From positions 1-64,000 of the forward strand of contig CAMCFT010000010.1 in assembly GCA_945874225.1 (NCBI GenBank): DNA of 64,000 bases, in the 5' to 3' direction. Source of the DNA: Flavobacterium psychrophilum. GTDB taxonomy: Bacteria > Bacteroidota > Bacteroidia > Flavobacteriales > Flavobacteriaceae. Numbering within the stretch: position 1 is the first letter of the stretch; each line of letters begins with the position of its first letter. This document shows, one piece after another, positions 51,437-59,544 of this stretch. The notes under the pieces were generated by a model. That model searched no databases and was not told the origin of the DNA. It saw nothing but the letters and a program-made list of their open reading frames with translations. The position numbers and the translations under genes are program-made.

Positions 51437-53941
51437 TTACACCTTAAAATTCCGCAATCGCAACGAATTCATTATCACCGAAACGGAACTAAAACTCATT
51501 GCCGCTGCAGCAATCATGGGGGACAATAAAATACCAAAAACGGGATACAACACTCCCGCGGCAACCGAAATTCCAAATACATTGTAGATAAAAGCAAAAA
51601 ACAAATTCTGTTTGATGTTTCGCATAACGGCCTGACTCAAGTTTTTAGCTTTCACAATGCCTTGTAAATCGCCTTTTACTAAAGTGATTTTGGCACTTTC
51701 AATAGCCACATCTGTTCCCGTTCCCATAGCGATTCCGATGTCGGCTTGCGCCAAAGCTGGAGCATCATTGATTCCGTCACCTGCCATAGCCACAATTTTT
51801 CCTTCGGCTTGAAGGCGTTTGATTTCTCTGAGTTTATCTTCCGGTAAACAATTAGCAATAAAACTGGTTAAATGCAATTCATCAGAAACAGCTTTTGCCG
51901 TATTTTCATTATCACCGGTAATCATAATCACTTCAATACCCTGACGCATCAATTCCTGGATTGCGGCAATACTTGTCGGTTTTATTTTATCGGAAATGGA
52001 TACAAAACCAACAGCAATTCCATCAACAGCAATGTAAGATACCGTTTTTCCTAACTTCTGTTCACCAATGATTTTAGATTCCAAATCGTCCGAAACGCTT
52101 GCGTTGAGTTGCTCCATCAGTTTTTTGTTCCCCAAAGTCACTTTTTTGTTGGCAACAGTTCCAATAACTCCTTTCCCGGAAATAGCTTCGAAATCCTTCA
52201 CTTCCAACAAAGATATTTTTTTGGATTTGGCATAATTGACCACGGCTTCCGCCAAAGGATGCTCGCTGTATTGATTCAGGGAAGCAATATTTCGCAACAA
52301 ATCATCTTCCTTATCATTCGTAGAATAAACTTTTTCTACTGATGGTTTTCCTTCAGTAATGGTTCCGGTTTTATCTGTTATCAGGACATTTACCTTGTTC
52401 ATGTTTTCCAAAGCTTCCGCATTTTTTATCAAAACTCCCGATTGTGCGCCCTTGCCTACTCCAACCATAACCGACATTGGCGTTGCCAATCCCAAAGCAC
52501 ACGGACAGGCAATAATCAAAACCGCAATGGCATTGATAAATCCGTAAACAACTGCCGGCTCAGGACCAAATTTTGACCAGACTATAAAAGTCAATGCGGA
52601 TATAATAACCACAATGGGTACAAAATATTTGGCAATACTGTCGGCTAATTTCTGGATGGGTGCTCTCGAACGACTGGCATCATTCACCATTTGCACAATT
52701 TGCGAAAGCAGCGTTTCTGAACCTACTTTTTCAGCAACCATCACGAAGGATTTGTTGCCGTTTATCGTTCCGGCAATAACAGTATCTCCAATCGTTTTAT
52801 CAACAGGAATAGGTTCTCCCGAAATCATTGATTCATCAATCGTACTTTCGCCATCAGTTATTTTTCCATCCACTGGGATTTTTTCTCCGGGTTTTACACG
52901 CAATAAATCGCCTTTCTTAATATCGTGAATCGAGATAACTTTGTCTTTTCCGTCAACGACCAATGTAGCCTCTGTTGGAGCGAGTTTTAATAATTCTTTT
53001 ATGGCTTTATTCGTTTGTCCGTGGGCTTTGGCTTCCATTAATTGTCCCAATAAAACCAAGGTTAATATTACCACAGTCGCTTCAAAATAAAGTGAAACAG
53101 CTCCGTGATGCTTGAATTCATTTGGAAAATAATCAGGAAATAATAATCCCGCAATGCTGAATAAAAAAGCGATTCCGGTTCCAATTCCAATCAGTGTAAA
53201 CATATTGAGATTCCAACTGATGATGGATTTCCAGGCTCTGATAAAGAACATCCAACCGGCATAGAAAACCACGGGAAGTGACAAAATAAATTGAATCCAA
53301 TTCCATTCGTTCATCCCTAAGATTTTCATCAATGGATTGTTAGGAAACATTAAAGTCATTGAGATGATGAAAACGGGAATGGTGAATACCAACGCTATTT
53401 TCATTTTACGCATCAAGTCAGTATAGGCTGAGTTTTCTTCCTCGTCCACAGCTTGCATTGGAACCAAATCCATTCTGCAAATAGGACAATTTCCGGGTGT
53501 ATCCTGAACAATTTCGGGATGCATCGGGCAAGTGTACTGGGCTTTAGTGGCGTTTAAATCCGGTGCTTTAACCAAATCCATTCCGCAAACGGGACAACCC
53601 ACTTGCGAATCATACACTTTTTCGCCTTCGCAAAACATCGGGCAATAATATTTTCCAGAAGCGCTGGCGGGCAAAGCCACGGTATTCATATCGCTTGGTA
53701 TTGGAGTACTGTAAAGGGAATTATCAGATGCAGCATCGGTTTCACTGATAATATAGTTTCCTGCAGCGTATAATGCTTTTTGCAATTTAAAAATAGGAAC
53801 TTTTTTTTCCATCGTGATGGTGGCAACTGGCGGATCTAAAGAAACCGTGGCTTCCACTCCATCAATTTCGTTCAGGGCTTTTTCTGCTTTGGTACGGCAG
53901 CCGTTGCAGGACATTCCGGTGATGGTATAAGTGTGTGTCAT
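51437..53941 (-). CDS. copA: Copper-translocating P-type ATPase
   Basis: An 834-residue P1B ATPase. The N-terminus has an HMA domain (GMSCNGCRTKAEKAL, CxxC) and two cysteine-rich YHS-like metal modules (YYCPMFCEGEKVYD with GCPVCGMDLV, and YTCPMHPEIVQ with CPICRMDLV). The transport CPC is in ACPCALGLATP, the phosphorylated Asp in DKTGTITEG, and the hinge is GDGINDAPALA. It exports copper or silver from the cytosol. The two extra modules are typical of Bacteroidetes copper ATPases. Confidence 0.93.
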   Translation of the reverse strand: MTHTYTITGMSCNGCRTKAEKALNEIDGVEATVSLDPPVATITMEKKVPIFKLQKALYAAGNYIISETDAASDNSLYSTPIPSDMNTVALPASASGKYYCPMFCEGEKVYDSQVGCPVCGMDLVKAPDLNATKAQYTCPMHPEIVQDTPGNCPICRMDLVPMQAVDEEENSAYTDLMRKMKIALVFTIPVFIISMTLMFPNNPLMKILGMNEWNWIQFILSLPVVFYAGWMFFIRAWKSIISWNLNMFTLIGIGTGIAFLFSIAGLLFPDYFPNEFKHHGAVSLYFEATVVILTLVLLGQLMEAKAHGQTNKAIKELLKLAPTEATLVVDGKDKVISIHDIKKGDLLRVKPGEKIPVDGKITDGESTIDESMISGEPIPVDKTIGDTVIAGTINGNKSFVMVAEKVGSETLLSQIVQMVNDASRSRAPIQKLADSIAKYFVPIVVIISALTFIVWSKFGPEPAVVYGFINAIAVLIIACPCALGLATPMSVMVGVGKGAQSGVLIKNAEALENMNKVNVLITDKTGTITEGKPSVEKVYSTNDKEDDLLRNIASLNQYSEHPLAEAVVNYAKSKKISLLEVKDFEAISGKGVIGTVANKKVTLGNKKLMEQLNASVSDDLESKIIGEQKLGKTVSYIAVDGIAVGFVSISDKIKPTSIAAIQELMRQGIEVIMITGDNENTAKAVSDELHLTSFIANCLPEDKLREIKRLQAEGKIVAMAGDGINDAPALAQADIGIAMGTGTDVAIESAKITLVKGDLQGIVKAKNLSQAVMRNIKQNLFFAFIYNVFGISVAAGVLYPVFGILLSPMIAAAAMSFSSVSVIMNSLRLRNFKV

Positions 53942-54232
53942 TTTTTTGATATGAAGTACAAATTTACGGATTTAAGTTGATGGAAGTTGGAAAAGTTTAT
54001 GAACTTTTTGGGGTAATGGTTTACAAATAACAAAAAGTTCTTTTGATGATTTGTAAGAAAAATTTAATACATTTGAAGAAGAATAAAGCGGAATAAACCT
54101 TTGCCAATCTACCTGATTAAAGGTATGTATACGAGGGCTCTCATAGCCTATATACAAATTTGCTGTCATTGAAAAACGACACACTAAAATCACAAAAAAC
54201 AAAAATTTAAATATTAGAAAATAGACAGCAAT
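53942..54232. other. Divergent intergenic region between copA and the methyltransferase gene
   Basis: A 291-bp stretch. It holds no gene. CCAATCTACCTGATTAAAGG near 54104 is atypical in composition and may be a cassette boundary, but no repeat partner was found. Confidence 0.4.
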
Positions 54233-54886
54233 ATGAATGATAGCAAGAAATTAAATGACATTTGGACTGCGAGATGGAATGATAGATACAGCAAAGACGA
54301 GTTTGCTTATGGCGAAGAGCCAAACAATTATTTAAAAGAGCAATTAACAAAACTATCTATTGGAAAAATCTTATTTCCAGCAGAAGGTGAAGGACGAAAT
54401 GCAGTTTATGCCGCTAAACTTGGCTGGACTGTTTATGCGTTTGACATAAGCAATGAAGGTAAAAGGAAAGCAATGAAACTTGCTAAAAAAAATGATGTAA
54501 CTATCGACTACAAAGTTGGAGAATTAGAAACATTAGATTTTGAAAGCGAACAATTTGACGCAATTGCTCTAATTTATGCACACTTTCCTGCTAACATTAA
54601 ATCGTTATATCATAAGACATTTGACAAATATTTAAAAAAAAATGGAACGATAATCTTTGAATCGTTTAGCAAAAAGCACATTGACTATATAACAGCAAAC
54701 GAAAAAGTTGGCGGTCCAAAAGACATTGAAAGTTTATTTTCAATAGACGAAATAAAATCGGACTTCCCGAATTATGAAATTATTGAATTAGTAGAACAGG
54801 AAATTGAATTAAACGAAGGACTTTATCATAACGGTACAGGTTCGGTAATTAGATTTATTGGACGAAAAAAAACAACGAACCGCTAA
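54233..54886 (+). CDS. Class I SAM-dependent methyltransferase (TehB/TPMT-like)
   Basis: A 217-residue methyltransferase. The family pattern [24 protein letters not shown], motif [35 protein letters not shown] and [12 protein letters not shown] is that of TehB-like or thiopurine-type enzymes active on small, often toxic compounds. The substrate is unknown. The stop codon overlaps a GCTAACATCGGT cassette-like tail, so this is probably a mobile accessory gene. Confidence 0.85.
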   Translation: MNDSKKLNDIWTARWNDRYSKDEFAYGEEPNNYLKEQLTKLSIGKILFPAEGEGRNAVYAAKLGWTVYAFDISNEGKRKAMKLAKKNDVTIDYKVGELETLDFESEQFDAIALIYAHFPANIKSLYHKTFDKYLKKNGTIIFESFSKKHIDYITANEKVGGPKDIESLFSIDEIKSDFPNYEIIELVEQEIELNEGLYHNGTGSVIRFIGRKKTTNR

Positions 54887-54920
54887 CATCGGTAAGGCAA
54901 TATGGCGGCTCAAGTGCTTC
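54882..54920 (+). repeat. Cassette-like 3' tail at the methyltransferase stop
   Basis: GCTAACATCGGTAAGGCAAT followed by GGCGGCTCAAG. The TAA stop is inside it. It shares 11 of 12 leading bases with the tail at 3566. Confidence 0.45.
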
Positions 54921-55062
54921 TATAGAACATTTGTACAAGATTCAACAGTAGGAATTCTATTGAACTTTTTATGCTAAAATCCACCACATCTCCAACCCGA
55001 TAGCGCGGATTTGCAATCCGTGCCCATAAACACAGCAACCAAAGCAAATAACCAAACATAAA

Positions 55063-55164
55063 TTAAAAAGAGAAAGACAATTCCACTCCATTCCACATAA
55101 TAGCCTTTGGCATTTTAGTCATCATGGTATTGAGTTTTTGCTGCGTTTCTTTTACGGTGATCCC
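55063..55164 (-). pseudogene. C-terminal remnant of an unidentified protein
   Basis: A minus-strand frame of about 33 codons reads GITVKETQQKLNTMMTKMPK then AIMWNGVELSFSF and stops at 55063. The composition is protein-like. There is a stop just upstream and no start. The family is not recognised. Confidence 0.4.
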
Positions 55165-55192
55165 CAAATCTCAATCTCGAACATTAAACAAA

Positions 55193-55220
55193 ATGAGCCC
55201 GATACAATATCGAGCTCATT
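55193..55220 (-). terminator. Possible terminator hairpin behind the 55261-55356 remnant
   Basis: AATGAGC and GCTCATT with an inner CGATA/TATCG give a long imperfect palindrome downstream of the minus-strand stop at 55261. Confidence 0.6.
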
Positions 55221-55260
55221 ATTATCAAAATTAATTATAAATTTGTCTAAACTTTTGGGT

Positions 55261-55356
55261 TCAGTCTATTGATTGGATTTTTATTTTCCAGTGAAGCTTG
55301 CCTTTGAGAAGAAAACTAATCAATACAGGCGTGAGCGTGATGGCAAAAAAGGCATC
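55261..55356 (-). pseudogene. Remnant of a membrane protein C-terminus
   Basis: A minus-strand frame reads LHDAFFAITLTPVLISFLLK then GKLHWKIKIQSID and stops at 55261. The hydrophobic segment looks like one transmembrane helix with a basic end. It has no start and closes upstream. A transporter or lipid enzyme is possible, but no family can be assigned. Confidence 0.4.
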
Positions 55357-55529
55357 GTGAAGTCTTTTGGGTACGCTTTAAATAGCGTGTTGCTTGTAAT
55401 GATTCCATAGGATACGTTTGTGTATCGCTATTTCAGGACAGGACATATCCTTTACTTAAAATAGGTGCACCTTTCTATTAGACAACTACAGCTGAAACTT
55501 ACTTATTTTGTTGAGTAAATTGTGTTAAA

Positions 55530-56870
55530 CTAACCCAAGAATAAACTTAATATATAATATACAAAAGCGGCCAATAACGCGGATACTGGAATAGTCAGAA
55601 CCCAAGCCCACAACAAACTTACCGTAACACCCCAACGAACTGCCGAAACACGTTTAGTCAATCCAACCCCAATAATGGAACCGGTAATTGTATGCGTCGT
55701 ACTTACTGGAATTTTTAAATGTTCTGTGAAATAAAGTGTCAATGCACCTGCAGTTTCTGCGGCAACACCTTCAAATGAAGTTACTTTAGTGATTTTAGAT
55801 CCCATAGTTTTTACAATTTTCCAACCACCACTCAGAGTTCCTGCTGCAATGGCAGAATAACAAGCTAGAGGAATCCAATCAGGCATTTTAAATGACCCAT
55901 CATCTTTTGGAAGCACTACATCTAGCCAACTTGGTAAACTTTCTTGGGCAACACCACTTGTTTGAATATAAACGGCAACAGCCGCCGCAATAATACCCAT
56001 AACTTTTTGCGAATCGTTTCCACCATGACCCAAACTAAAAGCTGCAGAGGAGACCAACTGCATTTTTTTTAATGCAGCATCTGCTTGATGAAGATTTAAA
56101 CTGCTGAATATTAATGCAAAAGCTGAAACAGCCAATATAATGAAGGCCACCAAAAACCATTTTATATTGTGGGACTCTAATATTACACTCCAAAAATGGG
56201 AATCAAAACGTGGGTTTTTTATTTGCTCGTAAGGAACCATTTGGTAATAAACAAACAAAATAGTTAAAACCATTATTGTCATTGTAAATAGTTTTGGAAT
56301 AATACTTTTCTTGGAAGCATTCAACAACCAAATAGAAATTAAATAAGAGGCAAAAGCTCCGACTAGTGGTGCCAAAATAATAAAAGCAATAACAATGATG
56401 ACTCCGGAAGGTATACCTCCATCTTTTCCGGCCTTGTACCAACTTACGATATTGTACCAATGTGATGTTGTTCCGTCTTCTAATAAATAACCCGAAAAAC
56501 CGTGGACTGCAATAGCGTGAGCGAGTGCCGCTCCTGCAAAACCACCAATCAAAGTATGGGAAGAACTCGACGGAATTCCCAGCCACCAAGTCACTAAATT
56601 CCAACAAATGGCAGCAATAACACCTGCTAGAATAACTACAAGGTTTATATCCATGGTATGAGCGGTTTTTGCAACAGTATCTGCCACTCCAAAACCAAAA
56701 ACCCAATATGCTAAGAAATTAAAAAAAGCAGCCCAAAGTACCGCCTGAAAAGGAGTAAGCACCTTTGTGGCAACAACAGTAGCAATAGCATTGGCAGCAT
56801 CGTGAAAACCATTGATGTAATCAAAAATTAATGCCAATCCAATGATAACTATAAGTAGAGTAAATTCCAT
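55530..56870 (-). CDS. PiT-family inorganic phosphate transporter
   Basis: A 446-residue membrane protein. The PiT signature repeats are FDYINGFHDAANAIATVVATK near the N-terminus and SAAFSLGHGGNDSQKVMGI near the middle, with STTHTITGSIIGVGLTKR near the C-terminus. It imports phosphate with protons or sodium. It lies 89 bp downstream of the DUF47 gene on the same strand, a standard pairing. Confidence 0.94.
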   Translation of the reverse strand: MEFTLLIVIIGLALIFDYINGFHDAANAIATVVATKVLTPFQAVLWAAFFNFLAYWVFGFGVADTVAKTAHTMDINLVVILAGVIAAICWNLVTWWLGIPSSSSHTLIGGFAGAALAHAIAVHGFSGYLLEDGTTSHWYNIVSWYKAGKDGGIPSGVIIVIAFIILAPLVGAFASYLISIWLLNASKKSIIPKLFTMTIMVLTILFVYYQMVPYEQIKNPRFDSHFWSVILESHNIKWFLVAFIILAVSAFALIFSSLNLHQADAALKKMQLVSSAAFSLGHGGNDSQKVMGIIAAAVAVYIQTSGVAQESLPSWLDVVLPKDDGSFKMPDWIPLACYSAIAAGTLSGGWKIVKTMGSKITKVTSFEGVAAETAGALTLYFTEHLKIPVSTTHTITGSIIGVGLTKRVSAVRWGVTVSLLWAWVLTIPVSALLAAFVYYILSLFLG

Positions 56871-56959
56871 ATTTTTTTATTGAACGATTAAAAGATTAAA
56901 AAATTGAAACTTCAACTCTATAATCTTTCAATTTTTTAATCCTTTAATTATTAAATTAA

Positions 56960-57604
56960 TTACGAATGTTTTACTGTGATAGATTCCAAAACACTGGCCA
57001 CACCTTTACATTTATCAGTTGCTGTTTCTAATACGGATAATACTTCCTTATACTTGATGATGTTTTTGGCATCGGTTTCGTTTTCAAAAAGATCGGCAAC
57101 TGCCTTATCGTAAACACTATCTGATTTACTCTCCAATTTATTAATTTTGGCACAAGCATCAGTAATTTTTTTCATTTTCTTCAAATCCCTCAATTCTTTA
57201 ACAGCATTATCAATGTTCTGACAGGCTTCAAGATTAATTTCGGTCAATTTTCGGATGGATTTTGTAATCTTGCCTACTTGGTACAAACGCATTCTGCTGG
57301 AAGCGCCGTGAAGATTATCGGCAACATTATCTATGGAAGTAATTAGGGAATGAATGTCTTCTCTATCAAATGGAGTTATAAAATTTCTGCTCAATTCAAG
57401 ATTAGTCAGTCGTGTAATATCTTCTCCTTTTTGTTCTAATTCATCTATTTTAGAAAAAAGTTCATCTCTTTCCTTCAAAGGAAGATTAACTGCTTCGTGC
57501 AAAATGGAAGCTAATTGGACTAAATTTGCTGATGCTTCCTCAAAAAGGGGGAAGAATTTTTTGTCTTTTGGGACCAAAAATTGAAAGATACTATTTATTG
57601 ACAT
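56960..57604 (-). CDS. DUF47 (PhoU-like) phosphate transport regulator
   Basis: A 214-residue all-helical protein starting at MSINSIFQFLVPKDKKFF. A Met 7 codons upstream is possible. The TIGR00153/DUF47 pattern is visible: EASANLVQLASILHEA, ELEQKGEDITRLTNLELS, PFDREDIHSLITSIDNVADN. The acidic helix residues resemble PhoU metal-binding clusters. It probably controls the adjoining PiT transporter gene product, with which it forms an operon. Confidence 0.9.
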   Translation of the reverse strand: MSINSIFQFLVPKDKKFFPLFEEASANLVQLASILHEAVNLPLKERDELFSKIDELEQKGEDITRLTNLELSRNFITPFDREDIHSLITSIDNVADNLHGASSRMRLYQVGKITKSIRKLTEINLEACQNIDNAVKELRDLKKMKKITDACAKINKLESKSDSVYDKAVADLFENETDAKNIIKYKEVLSVLETATDKCKGVASVLESITVKHS

Positions 57605-57662
57605 TTTGTTAATTTTAGAGAACAAAATTAATGCTTTATACTAAGCTAATGTTAAGGAATTG

Positions 57663-59165
57663 TTAACAATTATCTTCAATTTCGAAACTGTTTAAAAAAG
57701 CCACTGTTTTTTCAATATCATAATGCAAAATCCGGTCTTCTTTTACCAAAGAAACTTCCTCCCGATACGATTTTAAAAACATTTCGATAAAATCACTCGA
57801 TTCCAAAGGTCTTCTATATTCAATGGCTTGCGAAGCATTCATTAATTCGATAGCGAGAATTCGCTCTAGATTTTCCATCACTCGCAAAGCTTTTGTGGCA
57901 GCATTGGCACCCATACTCACGTGATCTTCCTGTCCGTTACTCGAAACAATACTGTCAACACTGGCTGGTGTTGCCAATTGTTTGTTCTGACTAGCAATGC
58001 TTGCTGCCGTATATTGCGGAATCATCAAACCTGAATTCAAACCGGGATTGTCCACCAAAAAGGCTGGAAGATTTCGTAAACCTGATATCAATTGGTACGT
58101 CCTTCTTTCGGAAATACTGCCCAATTCAGCCAAAGCAATGGCTATAAAATCCAAAGCCAAAGCCAAAGGTTGCCCGTGGAAGTTCCCGCCGGAAATAATC
58201 TGGTCGCTTTCAATAAAGATATTGGGATTATCAGTAACCGAATTGATTTCGGTTTTAAAAACTTTCCGTACATAATCAATCGCATCTTTAGAAGCCCCGT
58301 GAACCTGCGGAATACATCTAAAAGAATAGGGATCCTGTACATGCGTTTTCTTTTGGCTAATGATTTCACTTCCATCTAAGAATTCCTTCACGCGATTAGC
58401 TGTCACAATTTGTCCTTTATGAGGGCGAATAAAGTGAATCAACTCGTGAAAAGGCTCAATTCTTCCGTCGAATCCTTCCAGAGAAATAGTTCCGATTAAA
58501 TCAGCAAAATAAGAAAATTTAGTGGCTTTCATCAATATATACGCTCCATAAGCACTCATAAATTGGGTTCCGTTTAATAAAGCCAATCCTTCTTTGGATT
58601 GCAATACTATGGGTTTCCAATTAAAATGCTTTAAAACTTCGCTAGAATGGACTTTTTTACCTTCAAAAAACACTTCACCTTCACCTAAAAGTGGCAAAGA
58701 CATATGGGCTAATGGAGCCAAATCGCCCGAAGCTCCAAGGGAACCCTGTGTATAAACTATGGGTAAAATATCATTGTTGTAAAAATCAACTAATCGTTCC
58801 ACCGTCTGCAATTGAATCCCGGAATGACCATAACTCAAAGACTGAATTTTAAGCAGCAACATCAATTTGACAATTGCATTGGGCACTACTTCCCCAGTTC
58901 CGCAAGAATGGGATTTTACTAAATTTTCCTGAAGTTTCGAAAGGTTTTCATTAGAAATTTTCACATTACAAAGTGATCCAAAACCAGTGTTAATTCCATA
59001 AATAGGTTTTGTATGCGAAGCCATTTTTGCATCTAAATAATCCCTGCACTTTTGGATATTGATCTTGGCTTCATCGGATAAAGCCAACGATTTATGATGC
59101 GAAATAATTTCTTGTAATGCTTCCAGTGAAAGTACTTCGGTACTTATATAATGTGTATTATCCAT
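57663..59165 (-). CDS. hutH: Histidine ammonia-lyase family protein
   Basis: A 500-residue aromatic amino acid lyase, starting at MDNTHYISTEVLSLEALQ. The longer frame to 59219 is less likely. The MIO cofactor tripeptide ASG is in GSLGASGDLAPLAHM, with PIYGINTGFGSL containing the catalytic Tyr loop and QEDHVSMG near 425. The overall length and motifs fit HutH, which turns histidine into urocanate. No hutU, hutI or hutG is nearby, so tyrosine or phenylalanine specificity cannot be excluded. Divergent from the threonine operon. Confidence 0.85.
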   Translation of the reverse strand: MDNTHYISTEVLSLEALQEIISHHKSLALSDEAKINIQKCRDYLDAKMASHTKPIYGINTGFGSLCNVKISNENLSKLQENLVKSHSCGTGEVVPNAIVKLMLLLKIQSLSYGHSGIQLQTVERLVDFYNNDILPIVYTQGSLGASGDLAPLAHMSLPLLGEGEVFFEGKKVHSSEVLKHFNWKPIVLQSKEGLALLNGTQFMSAYGAYILMKATKFSYFADLIGTISLEGFDGRIEPFHELIHFIRPHKGQIVTANRVKEFLDGSEIISQKKTHVQDPYSFRCIPQVHGASKDAIDYVRKVFKTEINSVTDNPNIFIESDQIISGGNFHGQPLALALDFIAIALAELGSISERRTYQLISGLRNLPAFLVDNPGLNSGLMIPQYTAASIASQNKQLATPASVDSIVSSNGQEDHVSMGANAATKALRVMENLERILAIELMNASQAIEYRRPLESSDFIEMFLKSYREEVSLVKEDRILHYDIEKTVAFLNSFEIEDNC

Positions 59166-59320
59166 TTTAATAGTGGCTTTTGAAGGTTCAAAATTCCACA
59201 AACCAATATTAAAAAGCAAGATTTTGGAGGTAAAATATTTAATATTCTTTTTTTTGCCCTGTGTTTTTTAAAATATTCGTAAAAACAGAATAAAAGGTTT
59301 TATTATTTTATAAAAAACTG

Positions 59321-59328
59321 TACTTTTG
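59321..59328 (+). promoter_or_regulatory. TAnnTTTG -7 box of the threonine operon
   Basis: TACTTTTG, only 10 bp before the leader-peptide ATG. The transcript would start a few bases before it and be nearly leaderless. Confidence 0.6.
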
Positions 59329-59338
59329 GAAAATCAAA

Positions 59339-59440
59339 ATGGCAAATAACAGCAATACATATCATTCTTCGATAACAACTCAATATAGAGTTGTGCTTGC
59401 TGTTACATTTACTGCTACAACAACTACGACTACCCTTTAG
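59339..59440 (+). CDS. thrL: Threonine operon leader peptide
   Basis: A 33-codon ORF (ATG at 59339, TAG at 59438), 104 bp before thrA. The encoded peptide begins MANNSNTYHSS and contains eleven threonines, with six consecutive Thr codons (ACA ACA ACT ACG ACT ACC) at codons 27-32, immediately before Leu and the stop. The neighbouring genes make threonine. This is the hallmark of a ribosome-mediated attenuator, where stalling on scarce Thr-tRNA changes the downstream RNA fold. Peptide stretch and position are seen directly, and the regulatory role is inference from known thr and ilv leaders. Confidence 0.75.
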   Translation: MANNSNTYHSSITTQYRVVLAVTFTATTTTTTL

Positions 59441-59445
59441 GGGTA
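59375..59445 (+). promoter_or_regulatory. Alternative hairpins in the threonine leader
   Basis: ACAACTC (59375-59381) can pair with GAGTTGT (59388-59394). The same AGTTGT can instead pair with ACAACT (59420-59425) in the Thr run. A small stem TACCC/GGGTA (59431-59435 and 59441-59445) has the leader stop codon in its loop. No clear T-run terminator follows, so the mechanism is uncertain. Confidence 0.4.
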
Positions 59446-59544
59446 TACATTTTACATATAATCCAGTTTTCGTGCTTTTTTCTAAATGAAGAGAGTTCAT
59501 AGGTGTATAAAAACCATTTGCATTTTTTAAATAAAACAAAAACA

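Larger units (their letters stand above)
54887..55529. other. Gene graveyard
   Basis: A 643-bp stretch with no intact gene. It contains the cassette-like tail, a hairpin CGGATTTGCAATCCG (about 55005-55021) of the REP type, two minus-strand protein remnants (55063-55164 and 55261-55356) and a hairpin AATGAGC/GCTCATT at about 55193-55220. Confidence 0.6.

Noticed and set aside
56203..56706. A 167-residue minus-strand frame inside the PiT gene.
   Set aside because: It is a +1 shadow of the transporter gene on the same strand with no start context.
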